DNA of 64,000 bases from Uranotaenia lowii (GCF_029784155.1 NC_073692.1:328061920-328125919); one strand, 5' to 3'. Counted from the first letter of the stretch, positions 1-13,281 are shown. Program-made: numbers and translations. The notes: a model not told the origin generated them from the letters alone.

Positions 1-430
1 GCTTAATCACTTTTTATCTTAACTTTATTTGAAATAAAACCTTCGGATGAAATATTTCTCATAATTTACGCTTTAAGAAAACCCGTTTTTGAAAGGAACC
101 GGCCGAAGGAGACAAAAGTTTTTAACGAAAAACTGGTTTTTCATGATCCTCTCGAACAAAATGTCTCAAAACCCCATACAAACTTCAGGCTCGTTGAGCG
201 ACGCTTTCCCGTAGTCCGATCTGGTCCAAATTTGGGATGAGATCTTGTACTAGGCCCAGGATTAATTTTAGCCTGCAGCGTATAATATTTCACAGGTTTT
301 GAATTTCCCATACAAATTTGGGGCAGCCTATTGGTCATGCAACCTTCATTAAGTAGCAAATCATAGATTTTGTGAAAACGTAATGACGTTCAACAACGTT
401 TAGACGTTAATAAATTATGAAATTACTAAG
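1..430. other. AT-rich DNA with possible old repeat
   Basis: No gene is visible. The stretch at about 100-350 is richer in GC and contains two separated copies of a CCCATACAAA-type phrase, a look common in dispersed repeats of mosquitoes. A 72-codon minus-strand frame here resembles no protein I know and is probably chance. Confidence 0.4.
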
Positions 431-1317
431 GAGAGAGTTGGGTATCATGAGCCAATTTTTTCTTTGTTTCATAACTTCTTTATTATTATTGATTTGAAGA
501 AACAAAACAAATGGAAAGGTTTTCTACATTTTTAAGGTATCATAAGGGCATTTTTGTATATTTTTAAGAACATTAATTTCGAGAGTTCTGACTGTAAAAA
601 AGATTTTTTTTTTGGGTTTTGAAAAACTGTGAGGAAACGTGGGCCACCAAATCCAAATTGACTAGATAACCTGCAAAGTTTATGAGTTGACCCTAAACTG
701 ATATTTCATAGTTCATTTAGTTATTTTAAAGCTATTTCAGACGAGGAAATTAAAAATAGAGTTGAGTATGATCGAATACTTCCAAAAAACCATGCTCGCG
801 AACGTTTCGCCAAATTTCCATGTATATTTTATGTTCATCTTAATCGCATTAGAAAAGATGGATAAAAGATTTTTCATAACTCTTAATTTGGCATAAGAAA
901 ACTTTGCTGAAAGGAAAAACGTATTTTATGATTTGAATGTGTAAAACACATTCAAAAACACACAAAATGTGGCCAACGATTCCTTACAATCAATGATTTG
1001 CAAATTTTTGCGATTGTTTGACTTATTGATGTTTCATCAAAAATTCCTTTTCCACGTGAAAGAATATGACAAAGCTTAGATCATAAGCGTATGAACATAT
1101 TTTTGTTAAGAATTTTAGGTCTCCCACGGATAACATTTTTCTAGGCTAGTTAAATAAAACAAGCATATGATGCGTACATAAGTCAACAACATATAGAAAA
1201 ACATGCTTAAGCAAAGTGGCGACGATGACAGTTAGATTGGAATTTTTATCTCAACACACAGCTGAGATATTTAGAGTGGCCTACGTTTACCCATAGCCCA
1301 AGATACCCCACTCTTCT
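431..1317. mobile_element. Non-autonomous TIR element, about 0.9 kb
   Basis: The left end reads GAGAGAGTTGGGTATCATGA and the right end is its imperfect reverse complement, with TACCCCACTCTTCTC at 1303-1317. The interior is AT-rich without a coding frame. A relative of the terminal phrase (TGGGGTATCTTGGGCCAC) recurs at 63738-63755. The overall style of the ends (GAGAGTGGGG followed by ATAC or ATCTTG) is shared with the elements at 12945-14578 and 55661-56283. No clear target-site duplication was found, so the superfamily is not assigned. Confidence 0.55.
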
Positions 1318-3178
1318 CTACTAAAAAAAATCACAAACTTTGCATGTTATTTGATCAGTATGGATGTGTTGGCAAACGATTCTCCAAATCTCTTTAAAAC
1401 CAATGATAATGAGTTGATATTTGATTTCAATTGTCATTTTTTTCAAACTTCTGATTAGAATTTAAAACATAAATCTTATTTTGGAATATATTTTTTAAAA
1501 ATCTGAAATGAATGATGACACATTGAAAAATCCCTCAACACCAAGCTTTGAATGTTATTTAGGAAGGTTTTCAAAAGTTTTTTTTTGCAAGGCAACTCTT
1601 GCTGATTAATCAGCTTGAACTGGAATTGAAAATTCAGTTTGTAAACATCTGAGCTTATATTTGAAATGATAGGCCTTTATTCGACATTCTTCAATAGATT
1701 CAGAATGGGTTTTTGATACATTCTAAAAAATTCGCATTCCAATTGACGCAATAATTGATATTTTAAAATGATTTTTTTTTGGATATGAGGATTTTTCTAT
1801 GCACGTCCTGCGGCACTAAACATAATATTGATTGTATTTTAAAATTTTTATCTATTGATGTACATTCATTAAATACTAGTTGGTTAATCCGGCCTTGCTT
1901 GAGTACTCAAAAAGTTGAAGTCATATCAAAAGTTCCGCAATTTTTTAAACTGTATTTTAAATACAAGACATTATTTTAACAAAGATTTAATCAAAACGAA
2001 AAATACCGAACTGCGTTTTGATGTTTGATTTGAAAATTATTAGCGTAATGTATCTTTGGCTAGAACAAACATTATTAGTTTCTTCTTCTGTCACCTTTAA
2101 AATTTAAAAAAAAAACCCTGAATAAAAAAAGTATTAAGTATTTTATGTTAATTTCGAACAAAAATTCGATTATCCGAAAAATAACAAGACCAAAAACAAA
2201 TTTGAAACATGGAAGTTATTCCACCTTTTGTATTTTGGATTTTATTGAATTTTTCGATAAAAAAATTACTTTATTTATGGGTTTTATGCAAGATAAAGTA
2301 TGCGATTTTGTTTCCTACAAGCTTTTAGAAGAAGAATTTAAAATTTGTTCCAGCCTTATTAAAGATTGAAGCTTAACATCTTCATCTGTTTTTTAGTTTT
2401 GAATTGAAAAGCCAAACTTTTAACAAACTTTAACTAATTTTAAGCCAATTTTAGTCACAGATTTTATTTTGAATTTCTTGCTCTTCAACTCTACATTCAA
2501 GAGAATTTCGCAAACATTCACAATGCCTCAAAATTCACCTTTTTCTGGGGTGCAATGAATTAAATAGATAATGTTGATCAATTTACGCGCCTTGAAACTT
2601 TTGAAAAAAGGTAAAAACTATTTAAGAAAAATCTTCACTTTTCTCATCGAACTGAAATACATTACAAAAACAAAATCAGGATAATAGTTTGTATCAAATT
2701 TCTTCAAGATCCCAGGTGATTTCGACATCTGCGAGAAAAGTTTTAAAAGTTTACTTTTTGTTTACTTTTCCCAATCCTGTGAAATAAAAGAATTTCAACG
2801 AATTAAAAAAAAAATTAACAAAATTGAATATGAGATATTTTTTAAAGCAAAAATCAAATCGCCATGATGATTTCACCAAATTTGCAGTTTGAATTGAAAT
2901 TTATAATTTTTTTTTTCAAACTTTTCTCAGTAATGTTGGAAATACTTCTCATTAAACGGTTGAATTTTATTTTTTAGATTATGCAGCTGGATCATCATCA
3001 TCATTATTATCGAAATAGTATTCCAGAATTCAATAAAGTATAATAAAGGATTTTAGAATCAGTTTTTTTTTCTTTCATATAGATTTGTTATTTTATCAAT
3101 TATCAATTATTGATCAAAGTAAAAACTGATTCAATTTTAATCTTCTAAACATCAAAAATTTTTCTTTTTATCTATTTA
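1318..3178. other. AT-rich DNA without a gene
   Basis: No coding region is supported; the open frames here are short, of low complexity and unlike any protein I know. The only structure I can support is the dispersed repeat at 2135-2265, listed separately. Confidence 0.5.
2135..2265 (+). repeat. Dispersed repeat, copy 1 of 3
   Basis: The phrase ATTTCGAACAAAAA..ATCCGAAA..ACAAGACCAAAAA..GAAGTT..TTCACC..TTTGTATT..TTTATTGAATT.TTCGATAAAAAA runs through this segment. It recurs on the plus strand at 10072-10205 and in part, inverted, at 50885-50960, where it sits in the loop of a fold-back element. This marks an old interspersed family. Its true ends could not be seen. Confidence 0.6.
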
Positions 3179-4983
3179 CTAGCAGACCCGGTAAACTTCG
3201 TCTTACCATGTTCAATTTGGCGTCTATTTTCTATTTTTCCTAGTTTTCTTTACATTTCCCTTCTTTCCCTTTACTCGAATCGTCCCGCTCAATTCTATCA
3301 AAATTTACCCAAAGAATTTAAACTCCCAATTAGCTTTGGATGGTGTATTTTTCAGAGCTGTAGAAATGATACACATAAGAAAAGATTTTTTGCTAACCAT
3401 TTTCAAACAGCTTATTATTCACCATCCTCATGCTTCGAAGCAGTTTGAATTAAAATCCATATTTTCACCAAAATCATTTCCAAAAAGTTTTGCCTGATAC
3501 TTAAGTTATAGACTTTACACATTTCAACTTAAAGTGTTCCCAACAGCACTTGTCATGGCATTAAATCTGGTGATTTTGTGTATTGCAAATTCCTTTTTTT
3601 ATTCAAGCAAAATATGCAAATTTGAACCTTTGAACTTTAACCCAATGAATCAAAGACACGATTGGTTTTGAAAAGTGGAAAACATATGTTTAGATATATT
3701 CACCCATTATTATAAAGATTTTAATTGAAACAGATCTGATTTCAAAATTTCCTGAACATTGTTTGTGGTGATCTGTGATTTCATTTAGGATTGCGTTATA
3801 TTTTTAAGGTTTAATAACATTTAATAGAAAAACAGATTTTTTTTTTAATTTAATAGATCGAAAAGAAATAATCTGTTCAGGCTTCGATGGTTTCATGAGT
3901 TCATTTTGTTTCCTGGAAATTATCATATAAACAAAACCTTAATAAAAATTATGTGTCTTTTTTACTGTAAATCTTTATTTTCAAAAATAAAACACCGGTC
4001 AATTCCTAACGAATATCACCACAGTTCAACTTTCATATTCTCTGGAAAAGTAATATTTTCAAAAAAAAAATATTAGTTATGTTGACAAAAAGAAACATCG
4101 AAGTATACATTTATCCCATTTATTGGGGCAAGTGAAAACACGTAGGTCTTTTTCAGATGCGTCAGTGAAAAGACTTTAAAATTAATTTAATACTTGTTCT
4201 TGTTTGTCTTTTTTATAAACTTTCATTGCTATATCCTAAGTTTTTCTCCGGAATAAATTAATGCTTGGTACTTCAATTTCACTGAATGCTGTTCAACCAA
4301 AAGACCTTGATTTACAAAGATCTTTATAATAATTTTGAATATCAGCTTCAGATTCAACACTCGGGAAATCCTTTCTGGCCATTTTGAAGACAAAATTCTT
4401 AAATTGTAGATGTTTCATAGTTAAATGGCGCGTTTTCACTTATTCCACCTAAGAAATTACAGGAATTAATATTATTTTTAACACTTTCAGGTCATATTAA
4501 AAGTTCATCATAAAAATGTGCTGCCCCTGGAATATCAATCACAAAAAAAAATTTCAACAAAAAAGTGAATCCAAAGTCTTTTTCTATATAGCCAAAATAT
4601 GTAAAACAAAAACACACTTTTCCTGTTAAGTTTGTACTTGAATTGTGTGTAAACAAACAGTAAACGTGTAAACAGTTTTTTGGTGAATGATTTAAAAAAA
4701 AGAGTTATTAAGTTTATTTAATCTAAATTGTTTTTGGGCCCAACAATTTTTAGATGAAGAAATAATGTATACATTTTTTGTAAAAGTTGATAGCTTGCAC
4801 TTGCTCAAGTCTACTTTCCTAATTGAAAATTCTTCCGGAACATGCATATCCTCACTTTTTGTTATAAAAAAGTAGATTATTTTATTGATAACTTCAATTT
4901 ACGTTTGCAAAAGATCAAATAGTTCATTCGGCCTTTTAAAACTTCAATCCTATCTAATCTATTTCAAAGAACAGACTCTTGTT

Positions 4984-5043
4984 GAGAGGACGAATGACGA
5001 AGTTGGTTAAGATCCTCTATAAATAAACAAAATAGAATAGAAT
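4984..5043 (+). mobile_element. Extremely 5'-truncated LINE insertion (60 bp)
   Basis: A 60-bp segment ending in AAAATAGAATAGAAT is flanked by the exact 11-bp direct repeat AGACTCTTGTT (4973-4983 and 5044-5054). Copy C of the host repeat (near 17880-17935) lacks the segment at the matching position. Those are the marks of a target-primed LINE insertion truncated to its last few dozen bases, with an (AATAG)n-type tail. The body (GACGAAGTTGGTTAAGATCC) resembles 3' ends of RNase H-type insect LINEs as I remember them; the clade is not certain. Confidence 0.75.
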
Positions 5044-5264
5044 AGACTCTTGTTCAGTTAATGTGTCTAGCGTTCTATACGTATTGGATTATACGAAATT
5101 GAATGTAAAGCTTCCCAATTTCTTATTTTCAAACGTCCGCAAAGTGTCATAACATTATTTCATATTTATCTTTACCAAGTTCATATTTTTTGGGCAACAA
5201 TTTACTACTTTAATTAACACGAATTAAAAATGGTTTTAATATTTGAAATCGTTTATATGGTTTT

Positions 5265-5927
5265 GATTCGATCGATAAAATATCAATCCGTGTCACATCT
5301 AGGCGTCATTTATTACCATGTGCTGTGTACAAATAAGCAAAAAAAAAAACACATCTAGGTTGTATATCGCCCCCACGTGCAAAAGAAATATAGGTACTTG
5401 GTTGAGAAACAGGCGCCTAATTTTTAAATTTTTCCAGCGATCAATGAACAGTATGCTTTGGTTACTATTATCTTGCAACGACGTTTGCTAGCGACGCCTC
5501 GCCCATGCAGACGAAAAACAAACCCCTCGAAGAAAAGGAAATTTCTAAAAATGGATGCCCGACTTTTCAATTTCAGGTTTTGGCAAAACAAATATTATAT
5601 GTTTTATTCGATCAGCAAAATGTCAACCTGAGTCACATCTAGGCGTCATTCATAACCATGTGCTGTAGAAATGAGCTAGGAATCAAGAACAAAAAAATCA
5701 CATCAATTGGATATATATCGCCACGACTTGCATTGAAAATATGCTTGGTTGAGAAATACGCGCCAAAATATTCTCACTGATCAGTATGCTATGCCATGGT
5801 TACTATCTTCTAACGACATCTGCTCGCGACGCCTCGACCTTGGAGACGAAAAACAAACCGCCCAAAGGAAAAAAAAACTCGAAAAAATTGAAGGCCATGA
5901 CTTTAATTTGATTCAATTTATTACAAA
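5265..5927 (-). repeat. Pair of tandem units of about 330 bp in copy A
   Basis: Two successive diverged units each contain CACATCTAGGCGTCATT, ACCATGTGCTGT, TATATCGCC, TTGGTTGAGAAA, GATCA..CAGTATGCT, GCGACGCCTCG and GACGAAAAACAAACC. The first runs from about 5265 to 5595 and the second from about 5596 to 5927. The same doubled arrangement occurs in copy B (about 7312-7950), while copy C (about 18915-19215) has one unit. Confidence 0.7.
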
Positions 5928-8134
5928 CTAGCTGACCCGTTGTGCTTTGCTACACCTTCCGAAAATAAATGTAATTTGTAAAAACTTATTCAAATTTAGA
6001 TTTTAGAGAGCATTTTTTTAAATCAAACCTCATCATACTTCAGAACCAACAACTTTGAAATGACAGCTGCAGTTGTAGTTCTGAATTGCAATTCAAAGAT
6101 GGTATATATTATTTACTGAAATTTGATCTCTAAACTCGTTTTTCAAGATTTGAAATTTGTACTCTGTACCCAAAAAAAACCTTTTTAAATATGGTCCCTT
6201 CTTTGAAAAGCTCTTTATCTTAAATTTCCATGGGAGCTCTCCCATCTTTTCCAATTTTGTCCCCCACTGCTTGAAGATGGTAGGCAAATTTAACCGGCCT
6301 GAGACCTAAGCAGCACTTATCATGGTAATGAAAAATATATTAAATTAGTTATGTATTAGATACAGTGCAAATTTCTTTATTTTTAAAATAAATTTACTGC
6401 GGCAAAAATATGAATATTTAAAAAAATATCAGTTGCATCACTTAATAAGTTCTCAGCGTTTTTTTTATTTTCTCTTTGAAAGTCAAATATTCAAAAATGT
6501 TGGCAAAAACAAATTTCTTAATTTACTTTTGTCCCGTATATTGGGGCAAGTGTCAATGCAATGCTTATTTACAGATGCGTCAGAGTAATGGCTTAGAATG
6601 GATTTAATACGAATTCCTGTTTTATTTTCTATCAAGTTTCACTGATATATCTGCAGTATTCCTGCAGAATAAATTTATGTATGTTACTCCACTTTTAACG
6701 AATGCTGTTCAAAGGGAATGACCTTCATTTACAAAGACATTTAAGAATTTTCAATATTCGCTTCAGTTTCAACATTCGGAATACCCTTTCTGATCTTTCC
6801 AACATATTGAATAATTTTGAAGATGAATTTCTTAAAATTTCGACGTTTACCCTTGTCCCACCGTGTAAGTTTACAGGAGGAAATATTGTTTTGACCACTT
6901 TAACGGTATACTAAAAAATTTTCGTAAAAATTTTGCTTCCAGTTGAATATCAGTTCTAAAGTCTCGCTTTTCAAAAACGAAGCGGATCAAAAGTCTCTTT
7001 TATGCAGCCATGTAACAAAAAAACACTTTTCATGTTAAGTACGTACTTGAATTGGTATGTAAGCAAAAAGTACGATGGTTTTTTTTCAGAATTATTTAAA
7101 ATAAAAAGCTCCCATTTTCATTTCTAAATTCGTTTCAGTTGTGTTTTTTGGCTGAAGTAACAATTTCTAGAAGAAAACATAATTTTTATTTTTTTTAACA
7201 GAAAAAGTTGAACGTTTGAACATGTTCTCATGTTCCTTAAATGAAAAGTCGAATGCTGCCTACATTAACACGAACTAAATATGGAAGTATTTTTGCAAAT
7301 CTTTCAATTGGTTTTGATTCGATTGATAAAATACCAATCCGTGTCACATCTAGGCGTCATTTATTACCACGTGCAATTAAGCAAGAAAAAAACACATCTA
7401 GGTTGCATATCGCTCCAACGTGCATAAGAAATAAAGGTACTTGGTTGAGAAAACGGCGCCTGATTGTTGAATTTTTCCAGCGATCAATGAACAGTATGCT
7501 TTAGTTACTATCCACTTGCGACGACGTCGTTTGCTTGACCATAGAGACGAAAAACAAACCCCTCAAATAAAAGAAAATCTCACAAAATGGATGCCATGAC
7601 TTTTCAATTACAGTTTTGACAAAACAAAATGTAGGTATATGTTTTAATCGATCGGCAAAATGTCAACCTGGGTCTCATCTAGGCGTCATTCATAACCATG
7701 TGCTGTACAAATGAGCTTGAAATTGAGTAGAAAAAAAATTACATCAAGGCTTCATATCGCCACCCCTTGCATTGAAAATATGCTTGGTTGAGAAATACGC
7801 GCCAAAATATTCTCACTGATCAGTATGCTATGCCATCGTTACTATCCTTTTGCGACGTTGGCTCGACGCCTCGACCTTGGAGACGAAAAACAAACCGCCC
7901 AAAGGAAGAAAAATCTCGAGAAAATGTATGTCATGACTTTAATTTGTTCCGAAAAACTACAAATTTAGTATGGAAGCCCCCCTTCCTTTAAGTCGGATGG
8001 AGTTTTGACTATTACAGAAACCATCCCCGGCCTCAAAAACCCTCAGATGCCAATTTTGACGATGATCGGTTCTGTAGTTTCCGAGTCTATAGGGAACAGA
8101 CAGACAGACAAACATTCATTTTTATATATATAGA
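5928..8134 (-). mobile_element. Helitron-like element, copy B, nested in copy A
   Basis: On the minus strand it begins TCTATATATATAAAAATGAA at 8134 and ends CTAG at 5928, with A before the TC and T after the CTAG, matching the Helitron rule of insertion between A and T without duplication. Joining the flanks gives host sequence (ACAAA then TTAAGAGATTACGGACAATTG) that aligns with uninterrupted copy C at about 19215-19240, so the segment behaves as a clean insertion. The start of the element (minus strand) carries the phrase TTTGTCTGTCTGTCTGTTCC, a 5' feature common to this repeat type in insects. The interior is a body related to copies A and C, including two 330-bp units. No Rep/helicase frame exists, so it is non-autonomous. 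Confidence 0.72.
7312..7950 (-). repeat. Pair of tandem units of about 330 bp in copy B
   Basis: These units are homologous to those at 5265-5927: the first (about 7312-7630) and second (about 7631-7950) share CTAGGCGTCATT, ACCA(T/C)GTGC, TTGGTTGAGAAA and GACGAAAAACAAACC. Short frames in the two second units give near-identical peptides starting MRNTRQNILTDQYAMP. I read this as repeat identity rather than evidence of a gene. Confidence 0.65.
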
Positions 8135-8345
8135 TTAAGAGATTACGGACAATTGATGTGACTTTTTGTTGTTTTTATTCGATATGAACCGATTCGCATG
8201 CCCACAGAATATTCTAAAAATAATTTCATTTGAATCGGTTGGGTCATTTCGGAGGAGTAGTAGTACTACAAACACCGTTACAAGAGAATTTTATATAATA
8301 GATGAAGAATTTAGTGATGTTTGTTTATTAAATTTATCGAAGTTA

Positions 8346-11300
8346 TTGGTGAAAGTTATATTCTTTGAGTAAGAACATTTCAAGACTATGAAAATAACAT
8401 GCGAATAGAAAGTTAGGAGAAATGAATAGAAATATTAATTGAGTGAGTAGAATTTGATTCGAAGCATTTTCATCCCATATCATCAATTTGTTTCTTATGA
8501 AACAAAAATCTGGAAATGTTCTTACTAAAACAACATAGTTTTCACCGACATGAGCGATAAATTAAATTTAGATTTAGTTTTAAATTTAAATATCAATTAA
8601 CAGAATTTTCAAATCCAACCAATGAAATTTTTTCAAATATTTTGAAATCAGTTTGCTTTGTTCTTCAACTCTGCATTTTTGTGTTCTGCTACCATTATTT
8701 TTTTGTAAGCCTATGAATCTGGTCTTTTATAACTTTTGTAGTCTTTTATTTTGATAACTGGAATAATTCGAATGTAAAAAAAATCTATGACTTTGATCAC
8801 TGACACTCTTGAATTAAAATTCAATATTTTCAATCATCATATGGCCTGCCTGCCTGCAGTTTTTGAAACTCTTATAATTGATATGCGCGACTGAAAAATC
8901 TAAAATAAATCAATGGGATATGTTCCTTGGATTAGAAATTATTAATTATGGTTGATAAGTTATACAGATTTCGTCTATAGATGAAAATATTTGTGCATCA
9001 TACTCAAGTGACTCGAAAAAATGCTGATGGCGTTTAGTTCGGTCTGGTCGAACCCCGACCATATATAGTTTTAAAAATTTCTTTTCAGTTCAAAATCGAT
9101 ACTTTTTTCTAATAGAAAACTCAAATTTCAAATTGCGATTAAATATTTTTTTCAAATTAAAGATCAAACAGAGGAGTTTTCAACCCTTCAATTGAAAATG
9201 AAGTAAAGATATGTAAATTAAAATAATAAATTACTAAAAAATATTACAATCACGATTAATAACGAAGCTGATTTGAAGTTTATTTAAAAATTCAGATTTA
9301 ATTTCTTTCAAAATCTGTTGTTATACTTTATGTATTCTTTTTCTTTGCACTTATTTTTATGTCCAAAGCTTCAAATTCTGGTTTTTTTTCGGAATTTTAA
9401 ATCACATTCTTTTTCTGCGTTGCGGAAATATTGCTTTATATATCTAGTTAAGAATAAAAATAACTTTTCTTAATTATTTATCAATCACATACCGGAATTA
9501 ACATTGAGTTTGATTTATTTTGAATCGTTACAGTAAAGTTTACCTTTTTTTTTCGAGTTTGTGTTGAGTTCATAAGTTAGAAAATGGTTTAAGTAATTAA
9601 TTTCCTTTCCGTTGTGTATTTTTGAGATTGTTATTATTTCCAGCTAAATTAGACTTTTGAAAACCCCCCCCCCCCACGGATGGGTCCTTCGCATGGGCTC
9701 GATATTAGAAAACTTTGCAAAAATTCAAAATCAAGTGTTATTTAAATTCAATCTAAATTTATAATTTACCGAACACTCCTTTGGAAAATGATTATTCTCA
9801 CTTTTCGCTACCAATATCAAAGGTTTTTTTTAAATGTTTATTAATTACTCTTCAATAAAAAAAATTGAGCAAATTTCTATAATTGGCCTTGAAACACCTC
9901 AGTTATATCCAATCTGACATGTAAAAGCCAAAATTGATTTCATGAAAACTATTTTTTTTTTAAATTGGATTGAGCTGCTGAAGATAATGGGTTTAGGTTG
10001 TTAATCATTTGTCAACCTCTTCCATCTTCGAGATTTCCAGAAAAACCAGAAGAAGAAAATAAATAGAGTTTGAAGTATTTTAAGTAAATTTCGAACAAAA
10101 AATCAAATATCCGAAAGATTACAAGACCAAAAAATCAATGTGGAAGATAGAAGTTGATTCACCATTTGTATTCTTGATTTTATTGAATTGTTCGATAAAA
10201 AACACGTCTGGGATTTGTGCAATGATATATTAGGAAATTTGTTGCATATCAGCTTTCGTACAACTTATTCGAATTTATTTATTTTTCGCATAATGTTTTA
10301 TCATCCACCAACCACTTCAAAAAAAAATGTCAAGCCCAGGATCATTATTTGAATTTCGTATAACTTTGTTTGAAGGACGTTTTCTTCCTGTGAATTATAA
10401 TGAAGTTCAATTTTTCATACAAAAAATGTTATTATAATGGTTGGTTGGGTTGATGTTGTTACAAAATATCACTGTGCAACAAATAGAAAAGAATTTAAAA
10501 ATATTTGAAATTGTTGTTGGAAAAATCTGAAAATTAATAAAGGTCACAGAGTTGTTAAAAAATTGATTTTTTATGATTTTTTTTTCAAATTAACATAAAC
10601 ATGCATTTTTTTTTTTAAATAAACCAAAGCTCAGCTTATTTTAATGAAATTGCGTATAATATGTACCAACAAAAAAAGCAAAATGGCTTTTTCTTCAAAT
10701 AAAGAAATGTAGTACTTATAATTTAAACTTTTTTCTTTAAAAAAAACTAACTTTAAAAAAAACTGTTTTTAATCTTACTAAGTTTAAATACTTAGTTCGA
10801 TATCTTAGTGCATGGTTTCAAAAAACTTTTTATAAGCCCAGAAAACTTCAAAGGAAAAACTAGAAAAGAGTAGGTTTCGTTAAACAAAAACAGTATGAAA
10901 AATGTGCTGGGATGAAAAAATCTTGGAAAACATGACAGACGGCCAACAAATCTAGGGATTACATGTGAGCAGGGCGTTTACCCCAGCTCAACTCTTGTTA
11001 TCCGTTACCAGCGACCGTAACGAACCTAATAATCATCTTCACCCTCTTGCATTTAAATTTTATCTACAACTCGAGGATTCCACTTTGTGGTGTCTTTTTC
11101 AATTTGCTTCGATGTGTAATCTCCAAGAAAAGCAGTTAGATGAAGTGTAGAAACTGTTTGTACCAAGTGAGTAAGAAAAGTGCACTCAACCCAGTGACAC
11201 TTTTCCTATGCAACGGCAAAGCCATAAGTGCATAATCATTTGAACATATGAGCTATTTCCTGTGTCACTTCTCTCGGATATGGATTTGGGTGAACGTGTT

Positions 11301-12943
11301 AGAAGGATCATCATAAATAATCACTACAAACGAGCTGCAACGAAGATTTGAGTTGATTCTTTCCCGAAACACTTTGTGTCGTGTTCTTCCAAAATTCTAC
11401 GTCTGGGTCTCTGAAGTTAAACTTTTCCTTCCCTCATCAGAATAGACTCAAGCGTTGACTTAGCCCGAAGAGGGTGACGTAGCACCAGCAGAAGTCTAAC
11501 TTTTCTTTGAAGGAACTCCCTCACTATGTGAATGTGTGAAGGGAGATTTTTTTTTTATTAAAGAAGCGTGCTCTTTGCTTGAGCCATGCGCTACTGCTTG
11601 GTCCTATTCCTACAAAAAAGGAGATCTCTAAAAACTTGCTCTACTCACTTAACTCACTCAGGGTTTTCTGGAAACGCTGCTGTTGGCTGAGCGCTACTTT
11701 AAGGAAAACTTCACTTTTGCCTTCGGTTTCTAACCACCAAGAACCAACTCTGTGTATATCCGTGGGAGGAAAAAGGGCACAATCGCACTTGGCACCACTT
11801 GGTTGGGTGACAAATTTTTCAACAAATTTATGTGTGGTGTCAAACGGCTGCATGGAACTTTTCGGTTCCTTCCAAACTCCGATCTATGGGACACTGACTA
11901 ATGGGAACGGCAGATGCACTTTTTTGTGCCTTTTTATCCCAACTTCCTCGGCATAATTCATATTCAATTTTGGAACCGTCCCGGTTTGAAATATGAGAAT
12001 CGAATGCTGCCTGCAGGATTATGGAAGAATGCCGAACGATTAGCTTGCTTGTTTTAGGACTTTAAAAATGTTTGTTTTGAAACGGATCCTGATTGATCCC
12101 TAATAGCGTCAGACATTGGATTTAATTGTACAACAATTGAACTGAAAAGTTGAAAGGAACTTAAAACAATCATTTTAAAAATTTGTTAAATTGATTTCTT
12201 CACCCTCCTCAACATAGCAGATTTCTTCCTGTGCAATCGAAAATCTTCGCTCGAATGCCTCCAGGGGTAGCAAAAATCCCTGTTGATTTTTGCTACTTCT
12301 GACAGCCGACAAGAAGGCAAGGCTGTAAAAATAAAGGAACAGGCAATCGGTAATCGAAAGTAAAAAAGAAATTATACTGCACTGAACAGGCCCTCTACCT
12401 ATCGGCAAACAAACCCAACCGACGACGACGAAGGTCCAGCTCAGTTGTCTGTCAGCGTTGGGCGATCCACACTCCCAGATTAAATTAAAAAAAAAATGGA
12501 TGAATGGATAAATGCTTACCATTTTACTGCGATTCCCCTACTTTCAATTACCGATTTTGGCAGTGTTTGCAGTTTAATAAAGTTATTTGAATAAAAAAAT
12601 ATAATTCATGGTAATGCCTCCTCCATGTCTCTTATTTGGTTGTGGCGTTGCCATTAAAACACGTACAGTGAATTGGGTTGAAGTGGGAGAAAAATATCTG
12701 AGAAATTCCCTTGATTTAATTTTAAGTCATTAAACAAAATGGTTACCTCAAATTCTTTATTGTACCATATTTCCTATTGATTTTGATTACTCAATACCAC
12801 TGGAATAAACGGTAGTCTCCACCGATGTGAGAGCGTTGATATCTGACTTTTGGAAGGCCTCAGAAAAACAGTCAGATCATATAAAACTAACGATTCAAAA
12901 TCGTTACTAAAATTTCACTGTATCACATTCATATTATAAGCAA
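8346..12943. other. AT-rich unique DNA with a GC-richer island
   Basis: No gene can be supported. At 9664-9695 a poly-C run is followed by GGGTCCTTCGCATGGG, which matches in inverse orientation the phrase at 34627-34650 (GCCTGTGCGAAGGACCCTCC), so an old transposon end probably lies here. 10072-10205 is the second copy of the repeat at 2135-2265. From about 10950 to 12540 base composition becomes more balanced. Frames of 125 codons (plus, 11579-11956) and 115 codons (minus, 12175-12522) occur there but show no recognisable domain. This island may be host intronic or intergenic DNA. Confidence 0.45.
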
Positions 12944-13281
12944 TGGGAGAATGGGCATACTTGATCGCCTTTTCTTATTTTTATCATATCTTTTTGGGAC
13001 AATTTAGCAACTCGCCGTCTTTTGCATTTTCTAAGAGCGTGTAATTTCAAGTATATATGCTCCAAAAGTTAGAACGATACATGAACTCGTAGGTTAACTA
13101 GAAGCATTATCATGAGAATAAAAAAATCGTGATATTTTTTAAGTTTCAGGAGACTTGATCATTCACTAAAGGAGACTTGATCCTTAACTCAGGGTGCCCT
13201 GACCCTAGGCAAAAATGTATTAAAATCCTAAGATAAAATTTCCGCTGACTATTTTTTGCCATATTACTTCTCATTTCACAA

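Larger units (their letters stand above)
3179..8345 (-). mobile_element. Old Helitron-like repeat, copy A (host of two insertions)
   Basis: Read on the minus strand, the element ends in CTAG at 3179-3182, next to a T as Helitrons require. Before it lies a short hairpin with stem GGTAA/TTACC and an 8-nt loop. The body aligns along most of its length with copy B (5928-8134) and with copy C (16091-19400). Shared phrases include ATTGGGGCAAGTG, CAGATGCGTCAG and TGTCACATCTAGGCGTCATT. The 5' end is lost or too diverged to place; the right limit given is where similarity to copy C (19230-19390) fades. It carries a LINE tail (4984-5043) and all of copy B. No protein-coding capacity remains. The Helitron call rests on the CTAG end and hairpin, not on a Rep/helicase gene. 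Confidence 0.6.

Noticed and set aside
5749..7991. Two near-identical peptides starting MRNTRQNILTDQYAMP as a small gene family
   Set aside because: They lie in homologous 330-bp repeat units, and the frames diverge downstream by indels, so the likeness is due to repeat identity.
11579..11956. 125-codon plus-strand frame as a gene
   Set aside because: No recognisable domain, a competing frame on the other strand, and no visible splice or promoter support. The length is within what a GC-richer stretch can give by chance.
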